A stretch of 64,000 nucleotides of DNA from positions 124,001 to 188,000 of the forward strand of contig CACXCA010000015.1 in assembly GCA_902766045.1 (NCBI GenBank), written 5' to 3'. The stretch comes from an uncultured Bacteroidales bacterium. GTDB taxonomy: Bacteria > Bacteroidota > Bacteroidia > Bacteroidales > Paludibacteraceae. The notes beneath the pieces were generated by a model. The model was not told where the DNA came from, ran no database searches, and was given only the letters and a program-made list of their open reading frames with translations. A program made the translations under genes and the position numbers. This document shows, piece after piece, positions 7,251-15,149 of this stretch (position 1 is its first letter; the number at the start of each line of letters is the position of its first letter).

Positions 7251-8332
7251 AATTAAATTCTCCTCAGAAAGAAATTTATGCAAGAGAACGTCTGACAGCG
7301 GTTCAAGCGCAACGTCTGGCACAAGAAATAGCATTCGGTCCGGTCGTATTTCAAGTATCTAGATTGATGCTAAAATTTGGCATCCTGCAGCTACTGGACA
7401 ACAACAAAAAAGGATTATCCTTCGACGAAATAGCCAAAAACGTTGAGATCTCTCGATATGGATTACAATGCTTGCTGGAATCTTCTCTTACCATTGGGAC
7501 AATTCTATTAAAAGAGGAGCGTTATTTCTTATCTAAAGCTGGATGGTTCCTATTGAACGATGAGATTGCACGAATCAATCTTAACTTCAACCATGATGTC
7601 AACTATCTTGGATTATATCATTTAGAGGAAGCCATCAGAGAAGGCAAACCTGAAGGGTTGAAAGTATTTGGCAACTGGCCAACCATCTACGAAGGATTGT
7701 CAGAATTACCCAAAGAGGCACAAAAAAGCTGGTTCGACTTTGATCATTACTACTCTCTCTGCTCTTTTCAAGAAGCCATGAAGATCATCTTTCATGACGG
7801 GAAGATGACACTACTGGATGTTGGTGGAAACACAGGTCGATTTGCCACGGAGTGTGTGACACACAAGAAAGATGTGGAAGTTACCATCATGGACCTCCCA
7901 CAACAACTAAGATTAATGCGTGAAGCAACAAAGGATGTGGCAGGGAACGACCGCATCCATGAGTTAGGTGCTAATCTACTGGATCCGAAAGTCTCTTTTC
8001 CTTCCAATTACGATATCATCTGGATGAGTCAGTTCCTAGACTGCTTCAGCGAAGAAGAGGTAGTCAGCATACTAAGCAGAGCGGCCAAAAGCATGTCCAG
8101 TCAGTCCAAGCTATTCATCATGGAGACATTATGGGACAGACAACAATTCGAAACAGCCTCTTACTGTCTTGCCCAGATCAGCATATACTTCACAGCCATG
8201 GCAAATGGTAACAGTAAGATGTTCTACTCTCAAGATCTGTTTCGTTACATAGAACAAGCAGGATTGAAAATCAGCCAGATCCATGATGGATTAGGCATGG
8301 GACATAGTCTTATCGAATGTACAAAAGCATAA
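7247..8332 (+). CDS. SAM-dependent O-methyltransferase of the cluster
   Basis: About 361 residues from the ATG at 7247, which overlaps the preceding stop (ATGA); a longer upstream start inside the previous gene is unlikely. The N-terminal half is a winged-helix dimerisation domain (LMLKFGILQLLDNNKKGLSF, EIAKNVEISRYGLQCLLESS), the C-terminal half a class I methyltransferase with motif I LLDVGGNTGRFATE and a post-motif acidic loop IMDLPQQLRLM. This two-domain layout is that of small-molecule O-methyltransferases such as plant caffeate and bacterial hydroxyneurosporene methyltransferases. It probably methylates a hydroxyl on the aromatic head group of the polyene. Substrate is inferred from the cluster only. 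Confidence 0.85.
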   Translation: MKLNSPQKEIYARERLTAVQAQRLAQEIAFGPVVFQVSRLMLKFGILQLLDNNKKGLSFDEIAKNVEISRYGLQCLLESSLTIGTILLKEERYFLSKAGWFLLNDEIARINLNFNHDVNYLGLYHLEEAIREGKPEGLKVFGNWPTIYEGLSELPKEAQKSWFDFDHYYSLCSFQEAMKIIFHDGKMTLLDVGGNTGRFATECVTHKKDVEVTIMDLPQQLRLMREATKDVAGNDRIHELGANLLDPKVSFPSNYDIIWMSQFLDCFSEEEVVSILSRAAKSMSSQSKLFIMETLWDRQQFETASYCLAQISIYFTAMANGNSKMFYSQDLFRYIEQAGLKISQIHDGLGMGHSLIECTKA

Positions 8333-8342
8333 TAAATTCAGC

Positions 8343-8771
8343 ATGGAACTACATCCTATTGATTTCTATCTTCCTCAGAAACGACCATTCATCATGGTAG
8401 ATAAGATCCAGTCTGTATCTCTCCATGAGTGTCAAACAGAATTCAATGTATCAGGTCAAAACATAATGGTACATGACGGAGAGCTATCAGAATCCGGGTT
8501 GCTTGAAAACATTGCACAGACCTGTGCTACACATGTTGGATACATTGAAATTCATATTCGAAATGCGCAATACATACGCATTGGTATGGTAGCACAAATA
8601 AAATCATTGGAGATAAAACGTTATCCAAGGGTCGGTGACTTGATAATCACGCATGTGACAGAGAAAGAGAACTATGGCGATGTGTCAATTTATGATGCAG
8701 TCATGACAATCGGAGAAGAAGAAATTGCTACAGGTGAATTTCGAGTAATACTAACGGACAAAATAAACTAA
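8343..8771 (+). CDS. Hot-dog-fold 3-hydroxyacyl-ACP dehydratase (ApeI/ApeP-like)
   Basis: A 142-residue single hot-dog protein. The start LPQKRPFIMVD and the central ESGLLENIAQTCATHVGYIE are typical of the dehydratases of aryl-polyene clusters, in which the central helix carries the catalytic acidic residue. It would remove water from the 3-hydroxyacyl-ACP formed after each reduction, building conjugated double bonds. Proteins like this are often misnamed ABC transporter permease in databases. No signal peptide. It lies 10 bases after the methyltransferase and 5 before the second ketosynthase. A second, different hot-dog protein occurs at 14779, and aryl-polyene systems commonly use a pair. 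Confidence 0.85.
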   Translation: MELHPIDFYLPQKRPFIMVDKIQSVSLHECQTEFNVSGQNIMVHDGELSESGLLENIAQTCATHVGYIEIHIRNAQYIRIGMVAQIKSLEIKRYPRVGDLIITHVTEKENYGDVSIYDAVMTIGEEEIATGEFRVILTDKIN

Positions 8772-8776
8772 CATCT

Positions 8777-9919
8777 ATGATATACATAATCAGCGACAAC
8801 ATCATTTCACCTCTAGGCTACACGACCGAAGAGAATCTTTCTTCCATGAAAGAAGGGAAACTCAAAAGTCAACTGCATCATCATGTTTTTGATTTGCCAG
8901 AGCCCTACTTTGGTGCCTTCCTTGATTGGAGCGAGATAGAGACTCGATTTCAAAAAATCGATACACAAAAGAAGATACGATACACAAAATTTGAGAAATT
9001 AGCTATCTTATCAGCTTATGATGCTATTCAGCTCGCAGACATAGATGCAAAGCAATCGGATGTGTTATTCGTACTGTCTTCCACCAAGGGGAATATCCAC
9101 CTGCTGGAAAACGCCGATGGATACGACAGAAATCGCATCAATATGGGAGTATCTGCCGAGCTAATCGGACAATTCTTTCAGAACCCCAACCCCGTGATGG
9201 TGGTCAGCAACGCCTGCACCTCTGGCGTGGCTACTCAGATCTACGCAAAAGAGATGATGCAATTAAAAGGATACAAATATGCGGTTGTCATTGGTGCCGA
9301 CATCCTTAGTAAATTTGTCATTTCAGGATTTCAATCGTTCAAAGCATTATCCACAGAACGATGCAAACCTTTTGATGCCAACCGAAAAGGATTAAACATC
9401 GGAGAGGCTGCAGCAACAATGGTGTTAGAACAAAATGACATGCTTCCATCTGGGAAATGCGCCATATTAGGAACTGGCAATCGGAATGATGCCAACCATA
9501 TCTCAGGTCCATCCCGCACAGGCGAAGGATTATTCAATGCCATCACAGCTGCCATGAGTCAGGCGAAAGCGAGACCACACAAACTAGCATTCATCAGTGC
9601 GCATGGAACAGCCACACCCTATAATGATGACATGGAATCATGGGCCATCAGCAGAAGTTTTCTCAGCGACATCTATACCAATAGTCTAAAGGGATACTTC
9701 GGACACACCTTAGGAGCTGCAGGAATCCTCGAATGTATCGTCTCATGTCATGAACTAAAAACAAAGCATCTCTTCCCCACAATAGGACATGAAACCAAAG
9801 GAGTGGTCAAGGAGATGACAGTCAACACCTCATACCGAGAGATCGATGGAGATACGTTCTTAAAAATCATCTCAGGATTTGGAGGAAGCAATGCTGCTAT
9901 TATGTACGGACTAATATAA
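8777..9919 (+). CDS. Beta-ketoacyl-ACP synthase 2 of the cluster
   Basis: A 380-residue ketosynthase, shorter at the N terminus than FabF. The active site is complete: Cys147 in SNACTSGVATQIY, His276 in SAHGTATPYNDD and His310 in GYFGHTLGAAGILE; SGFGGSNAA closes the protein. The short form with NACTSG resembles the accessory ketosynthases of aryl-polyene clusters (ApeO/ApeR types), which act in priming or late elongation. Its intact triad contrasts with the degenerate protein at 13363. Preceded closely by the dehydratase and followed after 6 bases by a DUF4230 lipoprotein gene. Confidence 0.9.
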   Translation: MIYIISDNIISPLGYTTEENLSSMKEGKLKSQLHHHVFDLPEPYFGAFLDWSEIETRFQKIDTQKKIRYTKFEKLAILSAYDAIQLADIDAKQSDVLFVLSSTKGNIHLLENADGYDRNRINMGVSAELIGQFFQNPNPVMVVSNACTSGVATQIYAKEMMQLKGYKYAVVIGADILSKFVISGFQSFKALSTERCKPFDANRKGLNIGEAAATMVLEQNDMLPSGKCAILGTGNRNDANHISGPSRTGEGLFNAITAAMSQAKARPHKLAFISAHGTATPYNDDMESWAISRSFLSDIYTNSLKGYFGHTLGAAGILECIVSCHELKTKHLFPTIGHETKGVVKEMTVNTSYREIDGDTFLKIISGFGGSNAAIMYGLI

Positions 9920-9925
9920 ATTATC

Positions 9926-10585
9926 ATGAATACAAAACCGCTATATAAGCTTATACTACTGCTTTCTCTCTTTCTATGCTATTGCTGTTCAGATGGAAAG
10001 AAGAAAGGAAACGAGGAGATGATCTCTCAGATTGTCAATTGTGCCAAACTAAACACGGTTCAATACAACGTTCACAAGCTACTCACCTACGAGGATCTTA
10101 ATGCCATCGAAGGTTCTATTTTTTCAGAAAAGATATCCATCCCCATACCTGGAGAACGGAAACTGATTGTTCCTATCGACGCTACGGTCAAAGCCTATAT
10201 CGATTTCACCTCATTCAGTTCAAGTAACATTGAGGTACAGGGGGAACGACTAAAGATCACATTACCCAACCCTCAGATTGTGCTCTCTTCTTCTAAAATT
10301 GATTATAAGAACGAGAAACAATACCTGTCATGGAACCGTTCTAAATTCACCTCCGAGGAGATAGAGAAATTCACCGCGCAAGGAAGAGCCAGCATATTAT
10401 CCAGCATGGCTAACAGCGACATACTAGACAGAAGCCGAATATCAGCCTATAAAACATTGCTTCCGATCCTGACGGCAGCAGGATATAAACAAGAGAATAT
10501 CACGATTACATTCTCCGATGAAATCGAACAAAATATTCACAACAAAGAGATATTACAAAAACTGATCCTAATAGAAAACGAATAG
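9926..10585 (+). CDS. DUF4230-like lipoprotein
   Basis: A 219-residue exported protein. The N-terminal hydrophobic stretch LLLSLFLCYCCSDG ends in cysteines suited to lipidation, so a lipoprotein is expected. The body follows the DUF4230 pattern: a basic-strand segment (PGERKLIVPIDATVKAYIDF), a strand with ITLPNPQIVLSSSKID, a helical part and a final GYKQENITITF. The function of the family is not known. It is immediately followed, 4 bases later, by a second DUF4230-like gene with a transmembrane anchor instead, so the two could form an envelope complex for the product's transport or attachment. This role is inference. Confidence 0.7.
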   Translation: MNTKPLYKLILLLSLFLCYCCSDGKKKGNEEMISQIVNCAKLNTVQYNVHKLLTYEDLNAIEGSIFSEKISIPIPGERKLIVPIDATVKAYIDFTSFSSSNIEVQGERLKITLPNPQIVLSSSKIDYKNEKQYLSWNRSKFTSEEIEKFTAQGRASILSSMANSDILDRSRISAYKTLLPILTAAGYKQENITITFSDEIEQNIHNKEILQKLILIENE

Positions 10586-10589
10586 AGTC

Positions 10590-11225
10590 ATGGCTATCTT
10601 AAAGAAAAAAACATCCTCACGAAGAAGCTCTTCAAAAGGGAAAGATTATATCACAGACGAAATGATCAGAAGCCCTTGGTTTTGGATCATTCTTGCGGCG
10701 GGACTCGCCATCTATTTTATATTTCTACGTGATTCCAACGATTCTGAAGACAAAACAAAGATTGATTCAACAACAGACTGCATCACCTCAATCAAAGAGA
10801 TTGAAGAGTGGGAGTTTTTAACTCTTCATCTAGAAGAACTGATCGACACAGTCGTTCCGAAGAAACTCTCTGAATGTCAATCTGCAAAAATATTCAGTGG
10901 CACAGCACATCTAGGCATCAACACGAAGAAAGCCAATAAGAGCTGGATTGTACTCACCGACAACAAAGCAACCATAACGCTTCCACCCATCGAATTGTTA
11001 GACAAAGAGATCATCGATGACACACGGACGAGGACGTTCTACGAGAAAGGAACAATCAGTGCCACTGTAAAAGAGAAGATGTATCAAAACGCGAAAAGAA
11101 GATTAAAGGCGAAAGCCATGCAGAAGGAGAACATTAAAATGGCAGAGGAGAATGCAAAGGAGACATTCAAAAGTCTATTCACTGCATTAGGCTATAAAAC
11201 AGTAAAAGTAACATTTAAGAAATAG
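10590..11225 (+). CDS. DUF4230-like protein with N-terminal membrane anchor
   Basis: A 211-residue protein. A very basic N terminus (LKKKTSSRRSSSKGKDY) precedes a single transmembrane helix (WFWIILAAGLAIYFIFL, residues about 30-47); the rest is predicted periplasmic. It has the DUF4230 features: FSGTAHLGIN, the strand ATITLPPIELLDKEIID, a long charged helix (NAKRRLKAKAMQKENIKMAE) and a final ALGYKTVKVTF. It is a distant paralogue of the preceding lipoprotein gene. The function is unknown; location inside the operon suggests a part in export or anchoring of the aryl-polyene lipid. The next gene starts 5 bases downstream. Confidence 0.7.
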   Translation: MAILKKKTSSRRSSSKGKDYITDEMIRSPWFWIILAAGLAIYFIFLRDSNDSEDKTKIDSTTDCITSIKEIEEWEFLTLHLEELIDTVVPKKLSECQSAKIFSGTAHLGINTKKANKSWIVLTDNKATITLPPIELLDKEIIDDTRTRTFYEKGTISATVKEKMYQNAKRRLKAKAMQKENIKMAEENAKETFKSLFTALGYKTVKVTFKK

Positions 11226-11230
11226 GCGAT

Positions 11231-11887
11231 ATGAAAAACGATGAGCTATACATCCAACGTGCCATACGGATCACTTCAACCGACGTATTCATCAACGGCA
11301 CCCCTTTTGCAATCAACAAAGAGGAGAACAGTACATGGTTAACGTGTATATACCGGACATTAGGTGTACAATATCCTAAGTTTTTCAAAATGGACAATCT
11401 CTGCAAAGCTGGATTTCTTGCCACAGAACTTATCTTTAAAGGAACGGACATTCGTCCCGAAGAAGAGAAAAGAGACTGGTCGATTCTTTTGTTCAACAAA
11501 TCATCTTCGCTGGACAATGATCAGCTATATCAAGAGACAATCAATGATCCTAACAACTATTTCCCTAGTCCTTCTGTGTTTGTATATACCCTATCCAACA
11601 TCGTGACCGGAGAGATGGCTATTCGTAACAAGATTATGGGAGAGACCTGCTCCTATATCACGGAAAAGTTTGATGCGGATGTTCTATTAGAAAACGCATC
11701 CATCGGACTTTCGCAGGAGAAAGGGATTCATCATCTTCTCATCGGATGGGTTGAATACCTAAACGATCACTGCGATGTCCTTTTATTCCTTGTCGATCGC
11801 AAGTCTGACGGGGCTCTTACTTCTTGGAATAAAACAAACATAGAAAAATATTTTTTTATACCTTTGCAACCGCATGACGAACTATAA
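11231..11887 (+). CDS. Half-size ketosynthase-like protein
   Basis: A 218-residue cytoplasmic protein that looks like only the N-terminal thiolase-fold half of a ketosynthase. The stretch FPSPSVFVYTLSNIVTGEMA with IRNKIMGE lines up with the S-P-x-x-F-x-x-x-T-x-N-x-x-G-x-x-A-I segment that precedes the active-site loop in ketosynthases (compare LSPTNFIQSTHNTIGSQIAI in the 13363 gene). No active-site Cys, His or C-terminal half is present. Similar short proteins, annotated as 3-oxoacyl-ACP synthase, occur in Bacteroidota polyene clusters. It may be a structural partner of a full ketosynthase; it is not obviously a truncation because its length and surroundings are clean. The downstream promoter-like element lies in its last codons. 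Confidence 0.65.
   Translation: MKNDELYIQRAIRITSTDVFINGTPFAINKEENSTWLTCIYRTLGVQYPKFFKMDNLCKAGFLATELIFKGTDIRPEEEKRDWSILLFNKSSSLDNDQLYQETINDPNNYFPSPSVFVYTLSNIVTGEMAIRNKIMGETCSYITEKFDADVLLENASIGLSQEKGIHHLLIGWVEYLNDHCDVLLFLVDRKSDGALTSWNKTNIEKYFFIPLQPHDEL
11859..11866 (+). promoter_or_regulatory. Candidate internal promoter before the second ACP
   Basis: TACCTTTG matches TAnnTTTG and sits in the 3' end of the half-ketosynthase gene, 40 bases before the ACP start at 11906, at the only gap of more than 15 bases in this part of the operon. The -33 side is not clear. It could give separate expression of the ACP, ketosynthase and exporter half. Confidence 0.4.
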
Positions 11888-11905
11888 ATATAAATAATCA
11901 ATAAC

Positions 11906-12166
11906 ATGGATAAGACATTAGTACAAGAACTAAAAGAAGAAATAATAGAAGTACTCAACTTAGAGGAAATGAAGCCAGAAGACATCGATGCCAGTGCGCC
12001 TCTGTTTGGCGAAGGCTTAGGATTAGATTCTATCGATGCTTTGGAATTGATCGTCTTGATGGAAAAGAACTACGGCATAAAACTTAAAAATGCCAGCGAA
12101 GGAAAAGAAATCTTTAGATCCATCGAGATCATGGCGGATTATATTTCAAAAAACAGAACGAAATAA
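11906..12166 (+). CDS. Acyl carrier protein 2 of the aryl-polyene cluster
   Basis: An 86-residue acyl carrier protein. The phosphopantetheine serine lies in GEGLGLDSIDALELIVLMEK (DSI near residue 44). The sequence before it (EEMKPEDIDASAPLFGEG) is the loop I of a type II ACP. It is unlike the ACP at 6075 and is followed 6 bases later by the ketosynthase at 12173 and then by a chain-length-factor-like protein, an arrangement (ACP-KS-CLF) known from type II polyketide and aryl-polyene systems. It is therefore the better candidate for the carrier of the growing polyene. Confidence 0.92.
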   Translation: MDKTLVQELKEEIIEVLNLEEMKPEDIDASAPLFGEGLGLDSIDALELIVLMEKNYGIKLKNASEGKEIFRSIEIMADYISKNRTK

Positions 12167-12172
12167 TTCTTG

Positions 12173-13366
12173 ATGGCAGAAAAAATAGTAGTCACAGGTT
12201 ACGGCATCATCTCCAGTCTAGGCATAGGAGTTGACAAAACGAAAGAGGCTCTGTTAAAGGAAGAGAGATTCATCGGAAAGGTGCTTCATCTACAGACAGA
12301 ACACACTGATATTCCTTGCGGAGAAGTCAAAGAAAGTGATGACGAGCTTCGCAGACACTTGGGTATCAACAGTGATTACATTGTCACAAGAACACCGCTT
12401 CTAGCCATGACTGCTTTAAAAGAGGCGCTACAGACCTCTGGCATAACCGACAGCACCAACACAGCCTTTATCAATGGAACAACAGTCGGCGGTATGGAGA
12501 AAAGTGAACTCTACTACAACGAGTTTTTCAATGGTAAACACACCGAATACATCACTGCGCACGATTGCGGTGCAGGGACAGAACAGGTAGGACAACTGTT
12601 TGGTCACTTTTCGTTCATGACTACCATATCAACAGCCTGTTCATCTGCCGCCAATTCAATCATCTTAGGAGCAGACCTCATCAAGGCAGGGAAAGTAGAT
12701 GCAGCCATCGTCGGCGGAACTGAATCACTCAGTAAATTTCATCTCAATGGATTCAATTCTCTTATGATTCTTGAACATGAAGCTTGTCGCCCCTTCGACA
12801 AGAATAATCAGGGTCTCAACCTAGGAGAAGGTGCCGCATTTCTTGTCATCGAAAAAGAATCCAATGCCAAGAAGAGAGGTGCTCACATCCTTTGTGAACT
12901 CGCAGGATACGCTAATACATGTGACGCATTTCATCAAACAGCCACATCAGCAGAAAGCACAGGCGCCTACCTTGCCATGTCAAAAGCATTACAAAACGCA
13001 GGATTGAAGACATCCGACATTGATTATATCAATGCGCATGGAACAGGAACTGAAGACAATGACATTCACGAAAGCATAGCACTCAAAAAAGTATTTGGAG
13101 AGAACATACCTCCTTTTTCCTCTACTAAGTCATACACAGGACACACCACCAGTGCTGCAGGCGCCGTAGAGTCCGTCATTTCTATCATTGCTCTTCTAAA
13201 TAATTTCATGCCAGCAAACATCGGTTTCTCTGAGCCCATAGATGCAACAGGACTGAAGCCGATCACCCATACGACAAAGAAACAATTAAACACGATAATG
13301 ACCAACTCCTTTGGTTTCGGAGGCAATGATTCATCTTGTATTTTCTCAAAATATCAGGTCTCATGA
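12173..13366 (+). CDS. Beta-ketoacyl-ACP synthase 3 of the cluster
   Basis: About 397 residues from the ATG at 12173; the TTG three bases upstream is a less likely start. The catalytic triad is intact: Cys156 in STACSSAANS, His289 in NAHGTGTEDND and His324 in SYTGHTTSAAGAVE; the final NSFGFGGNDSS closes the active site. FabF-like, full length. Its stop codon overlaps the start of the degenerate ketosynthase at 13363 (ATGA), so the pair is translationally coupled, as expected for a ketosynthase/chain-length-factor heterodimer. In known aryl-polyene synthases such a heterodimer performs the iterative elongation. Confidence 0.93.
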   Translation: MAEKIVVTGYGIISSLGIGVDKTKEALLKEERFIGKVLHLQTEHTDIPCGEVKESDDELRRHLGINSDYIVTRTPLLAMTALKEALQTSGITDSTNTAFINGTTVGGMEKSELYYNEFFNGKHTEYITAHDCGAGTEQVGQLFGHFSFMTTISTACSSAANSIILGADLIKAGKVDAAIVGGTESLSKFHLNGFNSLMILEHEACRPFDKNNQGLNLGEGAAFLVIEKESNAKKRGAHILCELAGYANTCDAFHQTATSAESTGAYLAMSKALQNAGLKTSDIDYINAHGTGTEDNDIHESIALKKVFGENIPPFSSTKSYTGHTTSAAGAVESVISIIALLNNFMPANIGFSEPIDATGLKPITHTTKKQLNTIMTNSFGFGGNDSSCIFSKYQVS

Positions 13367-14427
13367 GCATATACATAGAAAAAATAGCACAGATATCCAT
13401 CCAATCCCCTCTTTCTGACGAGTGGATGAGAGACCCTATATATCCAACTCAAAGACATTGCCGATTCATTTGTCCCGACTTCAAACAATTCCTCTCTCCT
13501 GCCACATCCAGACGAATGGGTACGCTATTAAAATGTGCGCTTACATCGGCTTTTAACTGTGTAAAGGAAGAGAACAGAACCCAGTTAGACGGTATATTCA
13601 CTGGATCAGGATTAGGCTGCATTGAAAACACGGAGAAGTTCCTGACTTCAATGTTAGAAAACAACGAACAAAGCCTCTCTCCTACCAACTTCATACAATC
13701 CACCCACAACACCATTGGTTCGCAAATAGCCATTGCCTTTCAGTGTCATGGATACAACATCACCTTCTCTCACAGAGGTCTATCTTTTGATAGTGCCCTG
13801 ATGAATGCTCTTTTGAAGTTTAAACTAAACGAAATCCATTCGGCTTTAGTAAACGCATCAGACGAGATGTCTGATGCCTACTTTAAACTATTTGACCATA
13901 CTGGATACTGGAAAAAAAGCATCTGTACGACAGACGATTTCAAGCACGCCATCTCCTCCGGAAGTTTTGCTGGCGAAAACAGCGTCAGCTTCCTGCTCAC
14001 CGATAAAAAGGCGGAACATACCTTATGCGAGATAGGCGACATTGAGCTATTCCATACGCCTTCTGACAAGGAGTTGATAGACAGAACCACCCGTTTCTTA
14101 TCCTCTTATCAGTTAACGTTAAACGACATAGACACCGTAGTCCTTGGTCATAATGGAGACGTTGAAAATGATGAAGAGTATAACAGGATAAGCAATCTCC
14201 TTGTACCTCATGCACGGAAGGTCATCTACAAACATATCTTCGGAGAATCATTCACCATGTCGGCAATGGGGGTTTATGTTGGGGCAACCTGTATCAACCA
14301 GCAACACATCCCTTCACATCTCCTATTGCAGGAGGGTTCAACAGGTCATCACAAGCCAACTAATATATTAGTTGTCAATCACTTTAAGAAAATAGATTAT
14401 TCCATCACACTTCTACGATCATGCTGA
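13363..14427 (+). CDS. Degenerate ketosynthase, chain-length-factor-like
   Basis: About 354 residues from the ATG that overlaps the preceding stop. It keeps the thiolase-fold outline (LSPTNFIQSTHNTIGSQIAI near residue 105) but the nucleophile elbow reads ITFSHRGLSFDSALMN, with no cysteine; the first histidine region reads VLGHNGDVENDEE and the second reads HIFGESFTMSAMG, where the usual G-H is G-E. At least two of the three catalytic residues are therefore lost. This is the pattern of a chain length factor that pairs with the active ketosynthase encoded just before it (12173). Translational coupling supports equal production of both. The next gene overlaps its end by 7 bases. Confidence 0.8.
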   Translation: MSIYIEKIAQISIQSPLSDEWMRDPIYPTQRHCRFICPDFKQFLSPATSRRMGTLLKCALTSAFNCVKEENRTQLDGIFTGSGLGCIENTEKFLTSMLENNEQSLSPTNFIQSTHNTIGSQIAIAFQCHGYNITFSHRGLSFDSALMNALLKFKLNEIHSALVNASDEMSDAYFKLFDHTGYWKKSICTTDDFKHAISSGSFAGENSVSFLLTDKKAEHTLCEIGDIELFHTPSDKELIDRTTRFLSSYQLTLNDIDTVVLGHNGDVENDEEYNRISNLLVPHARKVIYKHIFGESFTMSAMGVYVGATCINQQHIPSHLLLQEGSTGHHKPTNILVVNHFKKIDYSITLLRSC

Positions 14428-14774
14428 GATTATTAGTTTTGTCCATCATTCAATCTTTTTGTCTTGCCAGCGGACAGTTCTGTCTAAAGCAAGCCCTACA
14501 AAAAGCTGGAACATTCTCATGGTCCTGGAACTTCTTTGTGGCACAACTTACCAATTGGTGGTTCTTAGCAGTCGGCATCTGCATGGGAGGCGCAACGGTC
14601 CTATGGATGTACATTCTAAAACATTATCCATTATCATCGGCCTATCCGCTCACCTGCCTCAGCTACGTATTCGGTATGCTATTAGGACTCTTTTTCTTGC
14701 ACGAAAGCATCCCATCCACTCGATGGATCGGTGTATTTCTTATTCTATTAGGAGCTTACTTTATTATAAAATAA
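14421..14774 (+). CDS. Small four-helix DMT-type membrane protein (EamA/ArnE-like)
   Basis: A 117-residue integral membrane protein with four predicted helices (around residues 3-20, 33-52 with WWFLAVGICMGGATVLWMY, 66-84 with YPLTCLSYVFGMLLGLFFL, and 98-115 with WIGVFLILLGAYFII). Size and pattern match the half-size members of the drug/metabolite transporter superfamily, such as the ArnE/ArnF flippase subunits and SMR proteins. Placed next to a glycosyltransferase of the dolichyl-phosphate mannose synthase type, it may help flip a lipid-linked sugar or the polyene lipid. That coupling is inference. Its start lies inside the preceding coding sequence. Confidence 0.75.
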   Translation: MLRLLVLSIIQSFCLASGQFCLKQALQKAGTFSWSWNFFVAQLTNWWFLAVGICMGGATVLWMYILKHYPLSSAYPLTCLSYVFGMLLGLFFLHESIPSTRWIGVFLILLGAYFIIK

Positions 14775-14778
14775 GAAG

Positions 14779-15135
14779 ATGAGAGCAACAACTTATTTCC
14801 AACTCAGACAGTGCCAAGAGCATTTCGAAATTGTCTTCGATGAGAAGCATGTCCTATTCGAAGCCCATTTCCCGTCTCTTCCCATTGTGCCAGGCTCCTG
14901 CATCACCGAGATAACACGTGTTGCATTAGAAACGAAACTATCAAATAAATATAGAATCCGTAAAATAACTTCTGTAAAATTCATTAAGCCCATACATCCA
15001 GAAAATTGTGATGGATTAGAACTCCACTTCTCGTCTGTCGATGAATCGGAGTCAGGAACAATCGTAAAATCAGTTATAAAAGACAAAAACACGATTTATT
15101 GCAAATCAGACATTGTTTTCATAAGGATGTCATAA
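14779..15135 (+). CDS. FabZ-like hot-dog dehydratase
   Basis: A 118-residue hot-dog protein. The FabZ active-site region is recognisable as EAHFPSLPIVPGSCITEI near residues 27-45, with the catalytic His in H-F-P-x-x-P-x-x-P-G and an acidic residue in the following helix (Glu in TEI). It is shorter than housekeeping FabZ (about 145) and lacks its N-terminal extension. It is the second dehydratase-like protein of the cluster, different from the one at 8343. The small stop-to-start gaps on each side (4 and 14 bases) tie it to the operon. Dehydration versus thioesterase activity cannot be told from the sequence with certainty. Confidence 0.8.
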   Translation: MRATTYFQLRQCQEHFEIVFDEKHVLFEAHFPSLPIVPGSCITEITRVALETKLSNKYRIRKITSVKFIKPIHPENCDGLELHFSSVDESESGTIVKSVIKDKNTIYCKSDIVFIRMS

Positions 15136-15149
15136 ACAGACCCGTACCG

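Noticed and set aside
13336-13362. TTG start at 13336 for the degenerate ketosynthase
   Set aside because: It would add nine residues inside the preceding gene; the ATG at 13363 overlapping the stop as ATGA is the usual coupling arrangement.
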